22,286 bases of DNA, taken from positions 1-22,286 of the forward strand of contig JAEYAO010000097.1 in assembly GCA_023456105.1 (NCBI GenBank). The letters run 5' to 3'. Positions 14,700 through 22,286 of the stretch are shown piece by piece (position 1 is the first letter of the stretch; every line of letters begins with the position of its first letter). A model generated the notes under the pieces. It was not told the origin of the DNA. It did no database searches and saw only the letters and a list, made by a program, of their open reading frames with translations. Source of the DNA: Pseudomonadota bacterium (GTDB lineage: Bacteria > Pseudomonadota > Alphaproteobacteria > Caulobacterales > Caulobacteraceae). The translations under genes were made by a program, and so were the position numbers.

Positions 14700-15800
14700 C
14701 TAGCCGCGCTCGTGCGTGAGCCAGCTCTGGCTTTGCATCTCGTTGAGGCGCGACACGGTGCGCTCGAACTCAAAGGCGCCGACGCCCTCCGGATAGAGAG
14801 CTTCGGGCGCTGCGTCCGCCAGAACGACCAGCCGCGTCTTCGCCTCGTATAGGGCGTCGATCAGCGTCACCAAGCGGCGCGCCTCATGGTGATTGCCGGG
14901 GCCCAGCGTCGGTACCTCGGCCAGGAACAGGGTGTGGAAGCGCTCGGCCACTGCCAGGTAGTCCTGCGGCCCCAGCGGACGGTCGCACAACTCCTCGAAC
15001 GTCGCGCGGGCTAGAGATCCGGCCGTGCGCTCCACCACCACCTCGCGGCCCAGCACCGCGAGGTGCGCCGGCGCCTCCGGCTCTCCACCCTTGAGGTCTG
15101 ACCATAGGACCTCAAAACCGCGTCGCGTGGAGGCGTCCAGCGGCTGGAACCAGACGGGTGATCCCGACATGCGGTCGCGGCGCCAGTCCCTGGCGCCCGC
15201 CGTCTCCACCACGTCGCAACGCGCCTTCAGTATGTCGATGAAGGGCGTGAACAGCTGGCGGTTGATGCCGTTCTTGTAGAGGTCGTCCGGCGCGCGGTTC
15301 GAGGTGATGGCCACCACCACCTTGCGCTCGAACAGCGCCTCGAACAGCCGCCCCAGGATCATGGCGTCGGCGATGTCGGTGACCTGAAGCTCGTCAAAGC
15401 ACAGCAGCCGCGCCTCGGATGCGATCAGGCTGGCGACCGGCGGGATCGGATCATCTCCCCTGTGCGTGTCGAACACGCGCCTTCTGGTCTTCGCATCGCC
15501 TTCGCGCCACTGTCGGACCAGGTCATGGATGCGCGCCATGAAAGCGTGAAAGTGGGCGCGGCGCTTTCGAGGCTCAGGGCTGGCCGCATAGAATAGGTCC
15601 ATCAGCATGGATTTGCCGCGACCGGGCGGCCCCCACAGATAGACGCCGTGCACCTCCGGGACCGAGCCGAACAGGCCGCGCCGCCCCAGGTCCTCCTCCA
15701 GCCGCTCCAGCGCCGTCAGAGCCTGGCGCTGCGCCGGATCGGGCGCGATCACCCCTTCCTCGATGCGGATGTCGTAGGCGCGGCGGATGTGGGAGGTCAT
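14700..15800 (-). CDS. zapE: Cell division protein ZapE (AFG1-like ATPase)
   Basis: The 366-aa protein belongs to the AFG1/ZapE P-loop ATPases. ZapE associates with the Z ring in E. coli and, like mitochondrial AFG1/LACE1, has been linked to membrane-protein quality control. The Walker A motif is GPPGRGKS (57-64), and Walker B is LLCFDELQVTD with Asp135-Glu136. HFHAFMARIH (82-91) and AITSNRAPDDLYKNGINRQLFTPFI are family-specific blocks, as is the C-terminal ALYEAKTRLVVLADAAPE. It starts at ATG 15800 without a strong ribosome binding site. It is convergent with mdh and divergent from asd. Confidence 0.93.
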   Translation of the reverse strand: MTSHIRRAYDIRIEEGVIAPDPAQRQALTALERLEEDLGRRGLFGSVPEVHGVYLWGPPGRGKSMLMDLFYAASPEPRKRRAHFHAFMARIHDLVRQWREGDAKTRRRVFDTHRGDDPIPPVASLIASEARLLCFDELQVTDIADAMILGRLFEALFERKVVVAITSNRAPDDLYKNGINRQLFTPFIDILKARCDVVETAGARDWRRDRMSGSPVWFQPLDASTRRGFEVLWSDLKGGEPEAPAHLAVLGREVVVERTAGSLARATFEELCDRPLGPQDYLAVAERFHTLFLAEVPTLGPGNHHEARRLVTLIDALYEAKTRLVVLADAAPEALYPEGVGAFEFERTVSRLNEMQSQSWLTHERG

Positions 15801-15946
15801 GGACGGCCACTTAAGGAGCCGCGCCTCGAAAAGCGATTGCTTCGCGCCCGCGACGGCCTAAATGCGAGGCATCTTCCCGAAACATCGCCGCGCTCAAGCC
15901 GTGAGGCTCCGCGAGCCGAGCATAGCGCGTCCGAAGGACACTCAGA

Positions 15947-16993
15947 ATGGGCTATAAAGTCGCCATCGTCGGCGCCACGGGCAATGTGGGCCGCGAGATG
16001 CTGAACATCCTGGAGGAGGTCAGCTTCCCCGTGGACGAACTGCACGCCATCGCGTCGCGCAAGTCCAAGGGCGTCGAGGTCTCGTTCGGCGACCGCACGG
16101 TGAAGTGCCAGGACATCGAGCAGTTCGACTTCTCCAAGGTCGACATCGTTCTGATGTCGGCGGGCGGCGCGGTGTCGCGCGAATGGTCGGAGAAGATCGG
16201 CAAGGCCGGCCCGATCGTGATCGACAACTCCTCCGCCTTCCGCGGCGATCCCGAGGTGCCGCTGATCGTGCCCGAGGTGAACCCGGACGCGGTCAAGGAC
16301 GCGGAGAAGAAGAACATCATCGCCAATCCGAACTGCTCCACCGCCCAGCTGGTGGTGGCGCTGAAGCCGCTGCACGACGCGGCCCGGATCAAGCGGGTGG
16401 TGGTCTCGACCTATCAGTCGGTGTCCGGCGCCGGCAAGGAAGGCATGGACGAGCTGTGGAACCAGACCAAGGCCATCTACGGCCTGGGCGACGCCACGCC
16501 CAAGACCTTCCCCAAGCAGATCGCCTTTAATGTCATTCCCTTCATCGGCGCCTTCCAGGACGACGGCTACACCGACGAGGAGGCCAAGATGTGGAAGGAG
16601 ACGCACAAGATGCTGGATCCCTCCATCAAGCTGACCGTCACCTGCGTGCGCGTGCCGGTGTTCGTCGGCCATTCCGAGGCCGTGACGGTCGAGTTCGACC
16701 GCCCCATCGAGCCGGACGAGGCGCGCGAGATCCTGCGCGATGCTCCCGGCGTCCTGGTGGTCGATAAGCAGGAGCACGACGGCTACGTCACCCCGGTGGA
16801 CGCCGCCGGCGAGTTCGCCGTCTATGTGTCGCGCATCCGCAAGGACCACACGGTCGAGAACGGCCTCAGCTTCTGGGTGGTGTCCGACAACCTGCGCAAG
16901 GGCGCGGCCCTGAATGCGGTGCAGATCGCCCAGCTGCTGGACGAGACCGGCGTGATCAAGTCGTCCTCGGGCTACCGCTCCATCACGGTCTGA
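15947..16993 (+). CDS. asd: Aspartate-semialdehyde dehydrogenase
   Basis: Asd reduces aspartyl phosphate to aspartate semialdehyde with NADPH, the branch point to lysine/diaminopimelate, threonine and methionine. The 348-aa product has GATGNVGREML (9-19) for NADPH, RKSKG for its phosphate, DNSSAFR with Arg99, the catalytic Cys130 in NPNCSTAQ, Gln157 in STYQSVSGAGK and His242 in VFVGHSEAV. The order and spacing match family members of about 340 aa. ATG 15947 has AAGGA about 9 bases upstream. It is probably translated from the same message as the downstream RarD-like gene, which starts 4 bp after its stop codon. Confidence 0.96.
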   Translation: MGYKVAIVGATGNVGREMLNILEEVSFPVDELHAIASRKSKGVEVSFGDRTVKCQDIEQFDFSKVDIVLMSAGGAVSREWSEKIGKAGPIVIDNSSAFRGDPEVPLIVPEVNPDAVKDAEKKNIIANPNCSTAQLVVALKPLHDAARIKRVVVSTYQSVSGAGKEGMDELWNQTKAIYGLGDATPKTFPKQIAFNVIPFIGAFQDDGYTDEEAKMWKETHKMLDPSIKLTVTCVRVPVFVGHSEAVTVEFDRPIEPDEAREILRDAPGVLVVDKQEHDGYVTPVDAAGEFAVYVSRIRKDHTVENGLSFWVVSDNLRKGAALNAVQIAQLLDETGVIKSSSGYRSITV

Positions 16994-16997
16994 TCGG

Positions 16998-17915
16998 GTG
17001 ACAAGCGCCAGCGCGCCTGCCCCGGACGGGCGCGCCCTTGCAGCGGCCGTGGCCTGCTACGGCCTGTGGGGCTTCATGCCTCTGCTGTTCATGGCCATGG
17101 CCGCGCACGGCTTCGGCGCGCCCGAAATCCTGGCGCACCGAGCGGTCTGGTCCGTGCTGTTCGCGGGCGCCCTGGTGCTTCTGGCCGGTCAGGCCGTGCA
17201 GGCGCGCCGGGCGCTTCTGACGCCGAGGACGCTGGGCTGGCTCGCGCTTTCGACGGCGCTGATCGCCGCCAACTGGAGCGTCTATGTGTGGGCCACCACC
17301 CATCACGCGACGCTGGAAGCCAGCCTCGGCTACTACATCAATCCGCTGCTGAACATGGCGGCGGGGGCGGTGCTGTTTCGGGAGCGGATCGACCGGTGGG
17401 GCAAGGCCGCCATCGCGCTGGCGGCCGTCGGCGTGCTGATCCAGACCGCGGCGCTGGGCCGCCCGCCCTGGCTGTCGCTGATCCTGGCCTTCAGCTTCGC
17501 GGGCTACGGCGTGATCCGAAAGCGGGTGGCGGCCGACGCCCAGACCGGACTGTTCATCGAATGCCTGTTGATGCTGCCGTTCGGCCTCGCGCTGCTGGCC
17601 TGGCTGGGCGCGCACGGACAGGCGGCGGGCTTCCAGTCCCCGGGCCAGTGGCTGTGGGCCCTGTCCAGCGGACCGGCGACGGTCCTGCCGCTGGCGCTGT
17701 TCGCCTGGTCGGCGCGGCGGCTGCCGCTGTCCACCCTGGGTTTCGTGCAGTTCCTGGCCCCGACCCTTCAGTTCGCCATCGGCGTGATGGACGGTGAGCC
17801 GTTCACGCCGCTGAGGGCCCTGTCGTTTGTCTTCATCTGGTCGGGGGCGGCGGTGTTCGCCTTGGCGGCCTGGCGACGCAGCCGGGCCCCCCGACCAGCC
17901 GCCGAGCCGACCTAG
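16998..17915 (+). CDS. rarD: RarD-type EamA-family inner-membrane transporter
   Basis: The 305-aa product has about ten hydrophobic helices and two EamA-like halves. The opening YGLWGFMPLLFMAM followed by EILAHRAVWSVLF and NWSVYVWATTHHATLEASLGYYINPLLN is diagnostic of RarD proteins. The repeat is visible later in GPATVLPLALFAWSARRLPLSTLGFVQFLAPT. The E. coli name comes from a chloramphenicol-sensitivity phenotype; the substrate is unknown. The start is GTG 16998, 4 bp after the asd stop codon, with no separate ribosome binding site visible, which suggests coupling to asd. Its stop codon TAG shares bases with the stop codon of the opposing serine hydrolase gene. Confidence 0.9.
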   Translation: MTSASAPAPDGRALAAAVACYGLWGFMPLLFMAMAAHGFGAPEILAHRAVWSVLFAGALVLLAGQAVQARRALLTPRTLGWLALSTALIAANWSVYVWATTHHATLEASLGYYINPLLNMAAGAVLFRERIDRWGKAAIALAAVGVLIQTAALGRPPWLSLILAFSFAGYGVIRKRVAADAQTGLFIECLLMLPFGLALLAWLGAHGQAAGFQSPGQWLWALSSGPATVLPLALFAWSARRLPLSTLGFVQFLAPTLQFAIGVMDGEPFTPLRALSFVFIWSGAAVFALAAWRRSRAPRPAAEPT

Positions 17916-19048
17916 AGCGCGGCGTAGAGCGCCTCCAGCAGCCGCTTGGGCCGCGGATCCCCGATCAGGTGCGGGGACTGGCGCGTCATCGCATAGGCGG
18001 CCGACACGCCGCGCTCGGGATCGGCCATCGCCATCGACCCGCCCCAGCCGTAGTGGCCGAGCGCCTGTTCGCCAGGCCCGAAGACATGAAGCCCGGTGTT
18101 GCGCATCAACCCGGCGGCCCAGCTGATGTGGTAGGGCAGCACCTTGTCCGGCCCGTGGATGCGCTCGCGCGTCAGCTGCTCCAGGGCCTGGGTCGAGAGG
18201 ACGGTCCCGCCGTCCAGCCGCCCCCCGGTCGCGACGACGCCCAGCATCCGCGCCAGTCCGGCGGCCGTGCCGTGCAGATTGGCGGACGGGATCTCCATCT
18301 TGCGCCACTCCGTCGAGCCGCGCCCGCCCGGCGCCGAGCCGCGATCCAGAAAGGCCGCCTGCTTGATCGGATCGACGGTTCCGAGGCTCGGCGCCGCCGT
18401 CGGCTTGCGCATCTGGGCGACGCGGCCGTGCTCGTTATCCGGCAGGCCGATCCACAGGTCGAGCTCTGGGAAGTCCTCGCGCAGCGCCTGTCCCATGGTG
18501 CGGCCGGTCGCCCGCTGGAACAGGTGATTGGCGAGGTAGCCCACCGTCACCGGATGATAGCCGGAGGCCGTGCCCGGCGGCCACATCGGCGCCTGGGCCG
18601 CGAGCCGCGCCGTGACCGCCTCCGGCTCGAACCACAGCGACGGCTCGACCGCCTCCGAGAAGCCCGGCAGCCCGGCCTGATGGCTCATCAGCTGGGCGAC
18701 GGTGACCCCCGCCTTGCCGGCCTGCGCGAAGTCCGGCCACAGGTCGGCGACCGGCTGATCGTAGCGCAGGGCGCCGGCGTCCACCGCCCGCGCCATCAGC
18801 AGGGCCATGACCGCCTTGCCGGTCGAGAACACCGGAACCAGGGTGTCGGCGCCGAACGCCTGGGTGCGGCCCGTGTCCGAGTGGCCGCCCCAGAGATCGA
18901 CGACTACCTCGCCGTCGATGCAGACGCTGAAGCGTGCGGCCAGTTCGTTGAGACCCTCCGGAGCGTCGTCGAAGTTGGCCTGAAAGGCGTCGCGCACGGC
19001 GGCGAAGCGGTCGGGGCAGACGCCCTGGATCATGGTCGCATCGGTCAT
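17912..19048 (-). CDS. Serine hydrolase, beta-lactamase class C / EstB-like family
   Basis: The 378-aa protein has the serine beta-lactamase fold motifs: S-x-x-K as Ser75-Thr-Gly-Lys78, a tyrosine motif SGYHPVTVGYL with Tyr164, and a C-terminal GHYGWGGS in place of the KTG triad. SHQAGLPGF (122-130) is typical of this branch. No signal peptide is visible (the N-terminus is MTDATMIQGVCPDRF), so it is probably cytoplasmic and acts as an esterase or lipase-like EstB enzyme, not a secreted beta-lactamase. The natural substrate is unknown. It is divergent from a TetR gene 255 bp away, which could regulate it. Its 3' end overlaps the RarD gene by 4 bases. Confidence 0.88.
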   Translation of the reverse strand: MTDATMIQGVCPDRFAAVRDAFQANFDDAPEGLNELAARFSVCIDGEVVVDLWGGHSDTGRTQAFGADTLVPVFSTGKAVMALLMARAVDAGALRYDQPVADLWPDFAQAGKAGVTVAQLMSHQAGLPGFSEAVEPSLWFEPEAVTARLAAQAPMWPPGTASGYHPVTVGYLANHLFQRATGRTMGQALREDFPELDLWIGLPDNEHGRVAQMRKPTAAPSLGTVDPIKQAAFLDRGSAPGGRGSTEWRKMEIPSANLHGTAAGLARMLGVVATGGRLDGGTVLSTQALEQLTRERIHGPDKVLPYHISWAAGLMRNTGLHVFGPGEQALGHYGWGGSMAMADPERGVSAAYAMTRQSPHLIGDPRPKRLLEALYAAL

Positions 19049-19303
19049 GCGCCCTCATACCGGCCTCAGGCGGAGCCGCCCACCCCGCCTGCATGCTCCA
19101 CGCGGGCGCCGCCTGACGTTGGTCCACAATTTTGAGGGGCTCCACGACCCATTTTCGTCACGGTTCGATGGTGGAAGGCGCCGCTGATCGGTGATCTGCG
19201 GGCGGTTCGACGGAGCGTCCCACGGGGCTCCGAGCCCATCATCACCCAGGCTGAGTATCCGGCTTCCGCCTTGATCAGGAAGCGCAAGCGTAGAGTTTTC
19301 CGC
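19049..19303. other. Divergent intergenic region with short hairpins
   Basis: This 255-bp region separates the serine hydrolase and TetR genes. It contains GGCGGAGCCGCC (19069-19080) near the hydrolase start. It also contains a longer imperfect hairpin in which CGGAGC (19211-19216) pairs with GCTCCG (19227-19232) with CCC/GGG inside. There is a notable AT-richer patch around 19125-19160. No long operator-like palindrome stands out, and the minus-strand open frame across it gives no recognisable protein. Confidence 0.35.
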
Positions 19304-19951
19304 ATGACCGAGACCCTCACCGCCGCTGAAACGGACGCAGGCCAGCGGCTGAACCGCCGCCAGGCCGCCAAGCAGCGCACACGCCAGAAGGTTCTGGACG
19401 CCGCGCGCGGTCTCTTCGCCGAGCGGGGTTATGAGCCGGCCACGATCCGCGACATCGCCAAGGGCGCGGGCATGTCCACGGGCGCCGTGTTCGCCAATTT
19501 CCAGGACAAGGCCGAGCTGTTCGAGGTGGTCCTGGTCGACGAGATGGACCGGCTGGCTCAGGTCGCGGCGGACGCCAGCGGCGGCGACGCCTCGGTCGAC
19601 CAGCGCCTGACGGCGGTGATGGCCGCCGTCTACCACGCTTCGCTCGACCACCTGCCGCTGATGCAGGCCATCGTCGCCCGCTCCTGGTTCCAGCCGCAGG
19701 AGGCCGAAATCCGCGCGCGTAAGGCGGCCGAGCCCCTGGTCGCCGTTTTCACCCGCGTGCTGCAGGACGGCCTGGGGCGCGGCGAACTGCGTCAGGACGC
19801 CGACCTTCAGCTGCTCGGCGCCCTGGTGTGGGACGTTTATCTGTCGAACTACCGCCGCGCGGCCTATGACGAATGGAACGCCGGCGTTTTGGCGGAGCAG
19901 GCTCAGCGTCAGGTTGAACTGCTGTTGAGCGGCGTGCGGACCAACGCCTGA
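19304..19951 (+). CDS. TetR/AcrR-family transcriptional regulator
   Basis: A 215-aa regulator with a basic N-terminal extension (LNRRQAAKQRTRQKVLDAARGLFAERGYE) leading to the helix-turn-helix TIRDIAKGAGMSTGAVFANF (47-66) and QDKAELF. The ligand domain is unrelated at sight to that of the other TetR in the window. ATG 19304 is chosen; an in-frame TTG 33 bases upstream would add only a basic leader. The gene is divergent from the serine hydrolase, followed by its own terminator, and then by the penicillin-binding protein gene. Regulation of the hydrolase is a positional guess. Confidence 0.9.
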   Translation: MTETLTAAETDAGQRLNRRQAAKQRTRQKVLDAARGLFAERGYEPATIRDIAKGAGMSTGAVFANFQDKAELFEVVLVDEMDRLAQVAADASGGDASVDQRLTAVMAAVYHASLDHLPLMQAIVARSWFQPQEAEIRARKAAEPLVAVFTRVLQDGLGRGELRQDADLQLLGALVWDVYLSNYRRAAYDEWNAGVLAEQAQRQVELLLSGVRTNA

Positions 19952-19956
19952 TCGGG

Positions 19957-19986
19957 GTCGCGCCCCAGGGCGCGACGCCTTTCTTT
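19957..19986 (+). terminator. Intrinsic terminator after the TetR gene
   Basis: GTCGCGCC (19957-19964) pairs with GGCGCGAC (19969-19976) around CCAG, followed by GCCTTTCTTT. The stem begins 6 bp after the TetR stop codon and the T-rich stretch follows directly, so TetR and the downstream PBP gene are probably separate transcription units. Confidence 0.7.
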
Positions 19987-20115
19987 CGGCGGAATAGATG
20001 CTCACGCTCCCGTGAACGGCCGCGCTTGGCGAGTGCGGCCGTATCGGCGTCGGTTCATCCGGGATAGACATCCGGCGGGGCCGATGGCCGCAGCGCGCGA
20101 GCATGAGAGGTTTGG

Positions 20116-22257
20116 ATGGCGGGTCCAGTCTACGGGGGCGGACAGGCGGGCGACGGCGGGCGCCGGCCCCGGCGCACGCCTTTTCAGCGACTGCTCTACT
20201 GGGGCGCGGTCCTGGCGGTCTGGGGCCTGATCTTTCTGGTCGTCTTCTTCGCCGTCTTCGCGCGCGGCCTGCCGGACACCTCCAGCCTGTATGAGGTCGA
20301 TCGCCAGCCTTCCATCACCTATCTGGACCGCAACGGCGCCCTGATCGCCACGCGGGGCACCCAGCAGGCGCCGCCGGCCGACCTCGACGCCCTGCCCGAC
20401 TATGTGCCGGCCGCGTTCATCGCTATCGAGGACCGGCGCTTCTACCACCATCCGGGCTTTGACCCCATCGGCATGTCGCGCGCGATCGTCACCAACATGC
20501 GCGCCGGGCGGGTGGTGCAGGGCGGCTCGACCCTGACGCAGCAACTGGCCAAGAACCTGTTCCTGACGCCTGACCAGAACATGCGGCGCAAGGTGCAGGA
20601 ACTGATGCTCGCCGTCTGGCTGGAGATGAAGTTCTCCAAGGACGAGATCCTCGCTCTGTACCTGAACCGCGTCTACTTCGGCGCTGGCGCCTATGGCATC
20701 GAGGCGGCGTCGCAGCGCTATTTCGACAAGAGCGCGCGCCAGCTGACGGTGGGCGAGGCGGCGCTGCTGGCGGGCCTGCTCAAGGCGCCGTCGCGCTATT
20801 CGCCGGTGTCGGAGAGCGAGCGCGCCGCGACCCGCGCCACCGTGGTGCTGAACGAGATGGAGGAGGCGGGCGTCATCACCCCGGCTCAGCGCGAGCAGGC
20901 GGTGACCCAGCCGGTGATCGTGTCGCGCACCCTGGCGACCCAGCACGCCCAGTACTTCATCGACTGGCTGGACAAGTCGATCCGCGGCCTTGTGGGCGAG
21001 CCGACCGAGGACATGGTTGTCGAGACGACGCTGGACCTGACCCTGCAGACTGCGGCCGAACGCTCGGTGCGCCGCATCCTCGACCGCGACGGCTCCAAGG
21101 GGGTCGAGCAGGCGGCACTGGTGGCCTTGGACGGCGACGGCCGGGTCCGCGCCATGATCGGCGGCGCCTCCTATGCCGACAGCCAGTTCAACCGCGCGGT
21201 GGACGCGCGGCGTCAGGCCGGCTCGGCGTTCAAGCCGTTCGTTTATCTGGCGGCGCTGGAGGCGGGCTACACCCCCTCGACCCAGGTGGTGGACCAGCCG
21301 GTGACGATCGGCAACTGGTCGCCCCGCAACTACTCCGGCGGCTATGCGGGACAGATGACGCTGGCGCAGGCCGTGGCGCAATCGACCAACACCGTCGCGG
21401 CCTCCATCGCCGACCAGATCGGGCGCGACAGCGTGGCACGCGTCGCGCGGCGCCTGGGCGTCCAGAGCCGCATCGGGCTGGAGCCCGCCATGGCGCTGGG
21501 CGCGGTCGAGGTGTCGCCCATCGACATGGCCGCCGCCTATGACGCCTTCGCCAACGGCGGCCGGAGGGTCGAGCCCTATGGCGTCAGCCGGATCCGCACG
21601 CCGCAGGGGCGGGTGATCTATCAGCGCTCCGAAGCCGGAGGCGGCCAGTCGATCAACAATCCGCCGCTGACCTATCTGAACCAGATGCTGAGAGGAGTCG
21701 TCACCGGCGGCACGGGCCGCTCGGCCGCCATCGGCGGGCGCGACATCGCCGGCAAGACCGGCACCACCTCCGACTACAAGGACGCCTGGTTCGTCGGCTA
21801 CACCGGCGGCTTCGTGGCGGCCGTCTGGGTGGGCAAGGACGACAACACCGCCATGCGCGGCGTGACCGGCGGCGCGGCGCCCGCCGCCATCTGGCGCGGC
21901 TTCATGGAGGCGGCCCTGCCGCGCCTGGCGGTTCAGCCGATCCCCGGCGGCCCGCCCATGCCCGAGGGCTGGCAGGCGCCCGATCCGGTCGGCGACCTGC
22001 TGAGCGGGCTGGGCGGCATGGATCCGGATATGGGCGGCGATCCGGGCGGTCAGCCGTCCGAGCCCGTCGATCCTTACGAGGGCGATCCCTACGCCGAACC
22101 GTCCAGGCCCCAGCCGCAACCTCAGCCGCAGCCGGGTTACGGCCCGCCGGTGGTGCGCCCGACCTCGCCGCAGCCGGGTCCGTCGCGCGGCGGCGCCGAG
22201 GTCCCGCCGCCGAACCGCCCGGAGCCTGAGCGCCGCCCCGGCACCCTGTTCTTCTAG
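20116..22257 (+). CDS. Class A penicillin-binding protein (PBP1A family)
   Basis: A 713-aa bifunctional peptidoglycan synthase anchored in the inner membrane by one helix (about 27-48). The glycosyltransferase (GT51) domain follows, with the catalytic Glu105 in AIEDRRFYHHPGFD and the block GGSTLTQQLAKNLFL (136-150). The transpeptidase domain has Ser370-x-x-Lys373 (GSAFKPF), Ser423-Thr-Asn425 and Lys547-Thr-Gly-Thr, the complete penicillin-binding active site. From about residue 600 the protein ends in a low-complexity tail rich in Pro, Gly, Gln and Asp, including a P-Q repeat. Class A PBPs are often duplicated in Caulobacterales, so no specific paralogue name is given. ATG 20116 has GAGAGG about 6 bases upstream; an internal transmembrane start is not needed. 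Confidence 0.95.
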   Translation: MAGPVYGGGQAGDGGRRPRRTPFQRLLYWGAVLAVWGLIFLVVFFAVFARGLPDTSSLYEVDRQPSITYLDRNGALIATRGTQQAPPADLDALPDYVPAAFIAIEDRRFYHHPGFDPIGMSRAIVTNMRAGRVVQGGSTLTQQLAKNLFLTPDQNMRRKVQELMLAVWLEMKFSKDEILALYLNRVYFGAGAYGIEAASQRYFDKSARQLTVGEAALLAGLLKAPSRYSPVSESERAATRATVVLNEMEEAGVITPAQREQAVTQPVIVSRTLATQHAQYFIDWLDKSIRGLVGEPTEDMVVETTLDLTLQTAAERSVRRILDRDGSKGVEQAALVALDGDGRVRAMIGGASYADSQFNRAVDARRQAGSAFKPFVYLAALEAGYTPSTQVVDQPVTIGNWSPRNYSGGYAGQMTLAQAVAQSTNTVAASIADQIGRDSVARVARRLGVQSRIGLEPAMALGAVEVSPIDMAAAYDAFANGGRRVEPYGVSRIRTPQGRVIYQRSEAGGGQSINNPPLTYLNQMLRGVVTGGTGRSAAIGGRDIAGKTGTTSDYKDAWFVGYTGGFVAAVWVGKDDNTAMRGVTGGAAPAAIWRGFMEAALPRLAVQPIPGGPPMPEGWQAPDPVGDLLSGLGGMDPDMGGDPGGQPSEPVDPYEGDPYAEPSRPQPQPQPQPGYGPPVVRPTSPQPGPSRGGAEVPPPNRPEPERRPGTLFF

Positions 22258-22286
22258 GGGCCGCTCAGCCGCCGACGGCGTGCAGC

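Noticed and set aside
19066..19380. A minus-strand open frame of about 104 codons across the serine hydrolase-TetR intergenic region
   Set aside because: It overlaps the N-terminus of the TetR gene, lacks a ribosome binding site and has no recognisable motif.
20002..22119. A 705-codon minus-strand open frame opposite the class A PBP
   Set aside because: The translation is Arg/His/Gly/Ala-rich without any known motif, and the plus strand has a complete PBP with all catalytic residues.
22258..22286. Possible 3' end of a minus-strand gene (last codons LHAVGG then TGA at 22267-22265)
   Set aside because: Only seven codons are visible before the window ends, which is too little to support a gene.

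Overview
The window is GC-rich, densely coded DNA of alphaproteobacterial type. The sdhC-sdhD-sdhA-sdhB order, the alphaproteobacterial style of TonB-dependent receptor, DUF4142 and SIMPL proteins, and the remnant of a carotenoid gene suggest a Caulobacterales member, Brevundimonas-like. That placement is an inference from protein style, not a measured match.

Region 1 (1 to about 3440) is the plastic part. It starts with the left end of an IS3-family insertion sequence whose orfA runs off the window edge. The IS end abuts a GAF-domain gene and appears to supply its stop codon, so that gene is probably the amputated sensor part of a longer signalling protein. Next comes an efflux cassette: a DHA2-type MFS pump gene with a single-base frameshift, followed 10 bp later by a TetR-family regulator. 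A near-perfect 20-bp palindrome lies between the -35 and -10 elements of the pump promoter and is the likely TetR operator. Behind the regulator is a heavily frameshifted fragment of lycopene cyclase (crtY).

Region 2 (3445 to 6986) holds a ZnuD-like TonB-dependent receptor divergent from galE, with a REP-like hairpin between them, then a convergent adrenodoxin-type ferredoxin.

Region 3 (7052 to 11299, minus strand) is the complete succinate dehydrogenase operon sdhCDAB with a candidate promoter, followed by a DUF4142 lipoprotein gene and a good intrinsic terminator.

Region 4 (11347 to 17915) is mostly housekeeping: a pirin gene with a single-base frameshift, a SIMPL/HIT gene pair on the minus strand, malate dehydrogenase (mdh), the zapE ATPase, aspartate-semialdehyde dehydrogenase (asd) and a RarD-type transporter. 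Succinate dehydrogenase and malate dehydrogenase are two TCA-cycle steps separated by only a few genes.

Region 5 (17912 to 22257) has a class C beta-lactamase-fold serine hydrolase, a divergent TetR regulator with its own terminator, and a class A penicillin-binding protein with a Pro/Gln-rich tail.

I found no tRNA, rRNA, CRISPR array or phage module, and nothing that I can honestly call a new defence or biosynthetic system. The best second-look items are the IS-made stop codon, the crtY relic, the promoter-embedded palindrome, the two frameshifts that each fit loss of one G or C, and a TonB-box-like motif plus polyproline tract inside the SIMPL protein.
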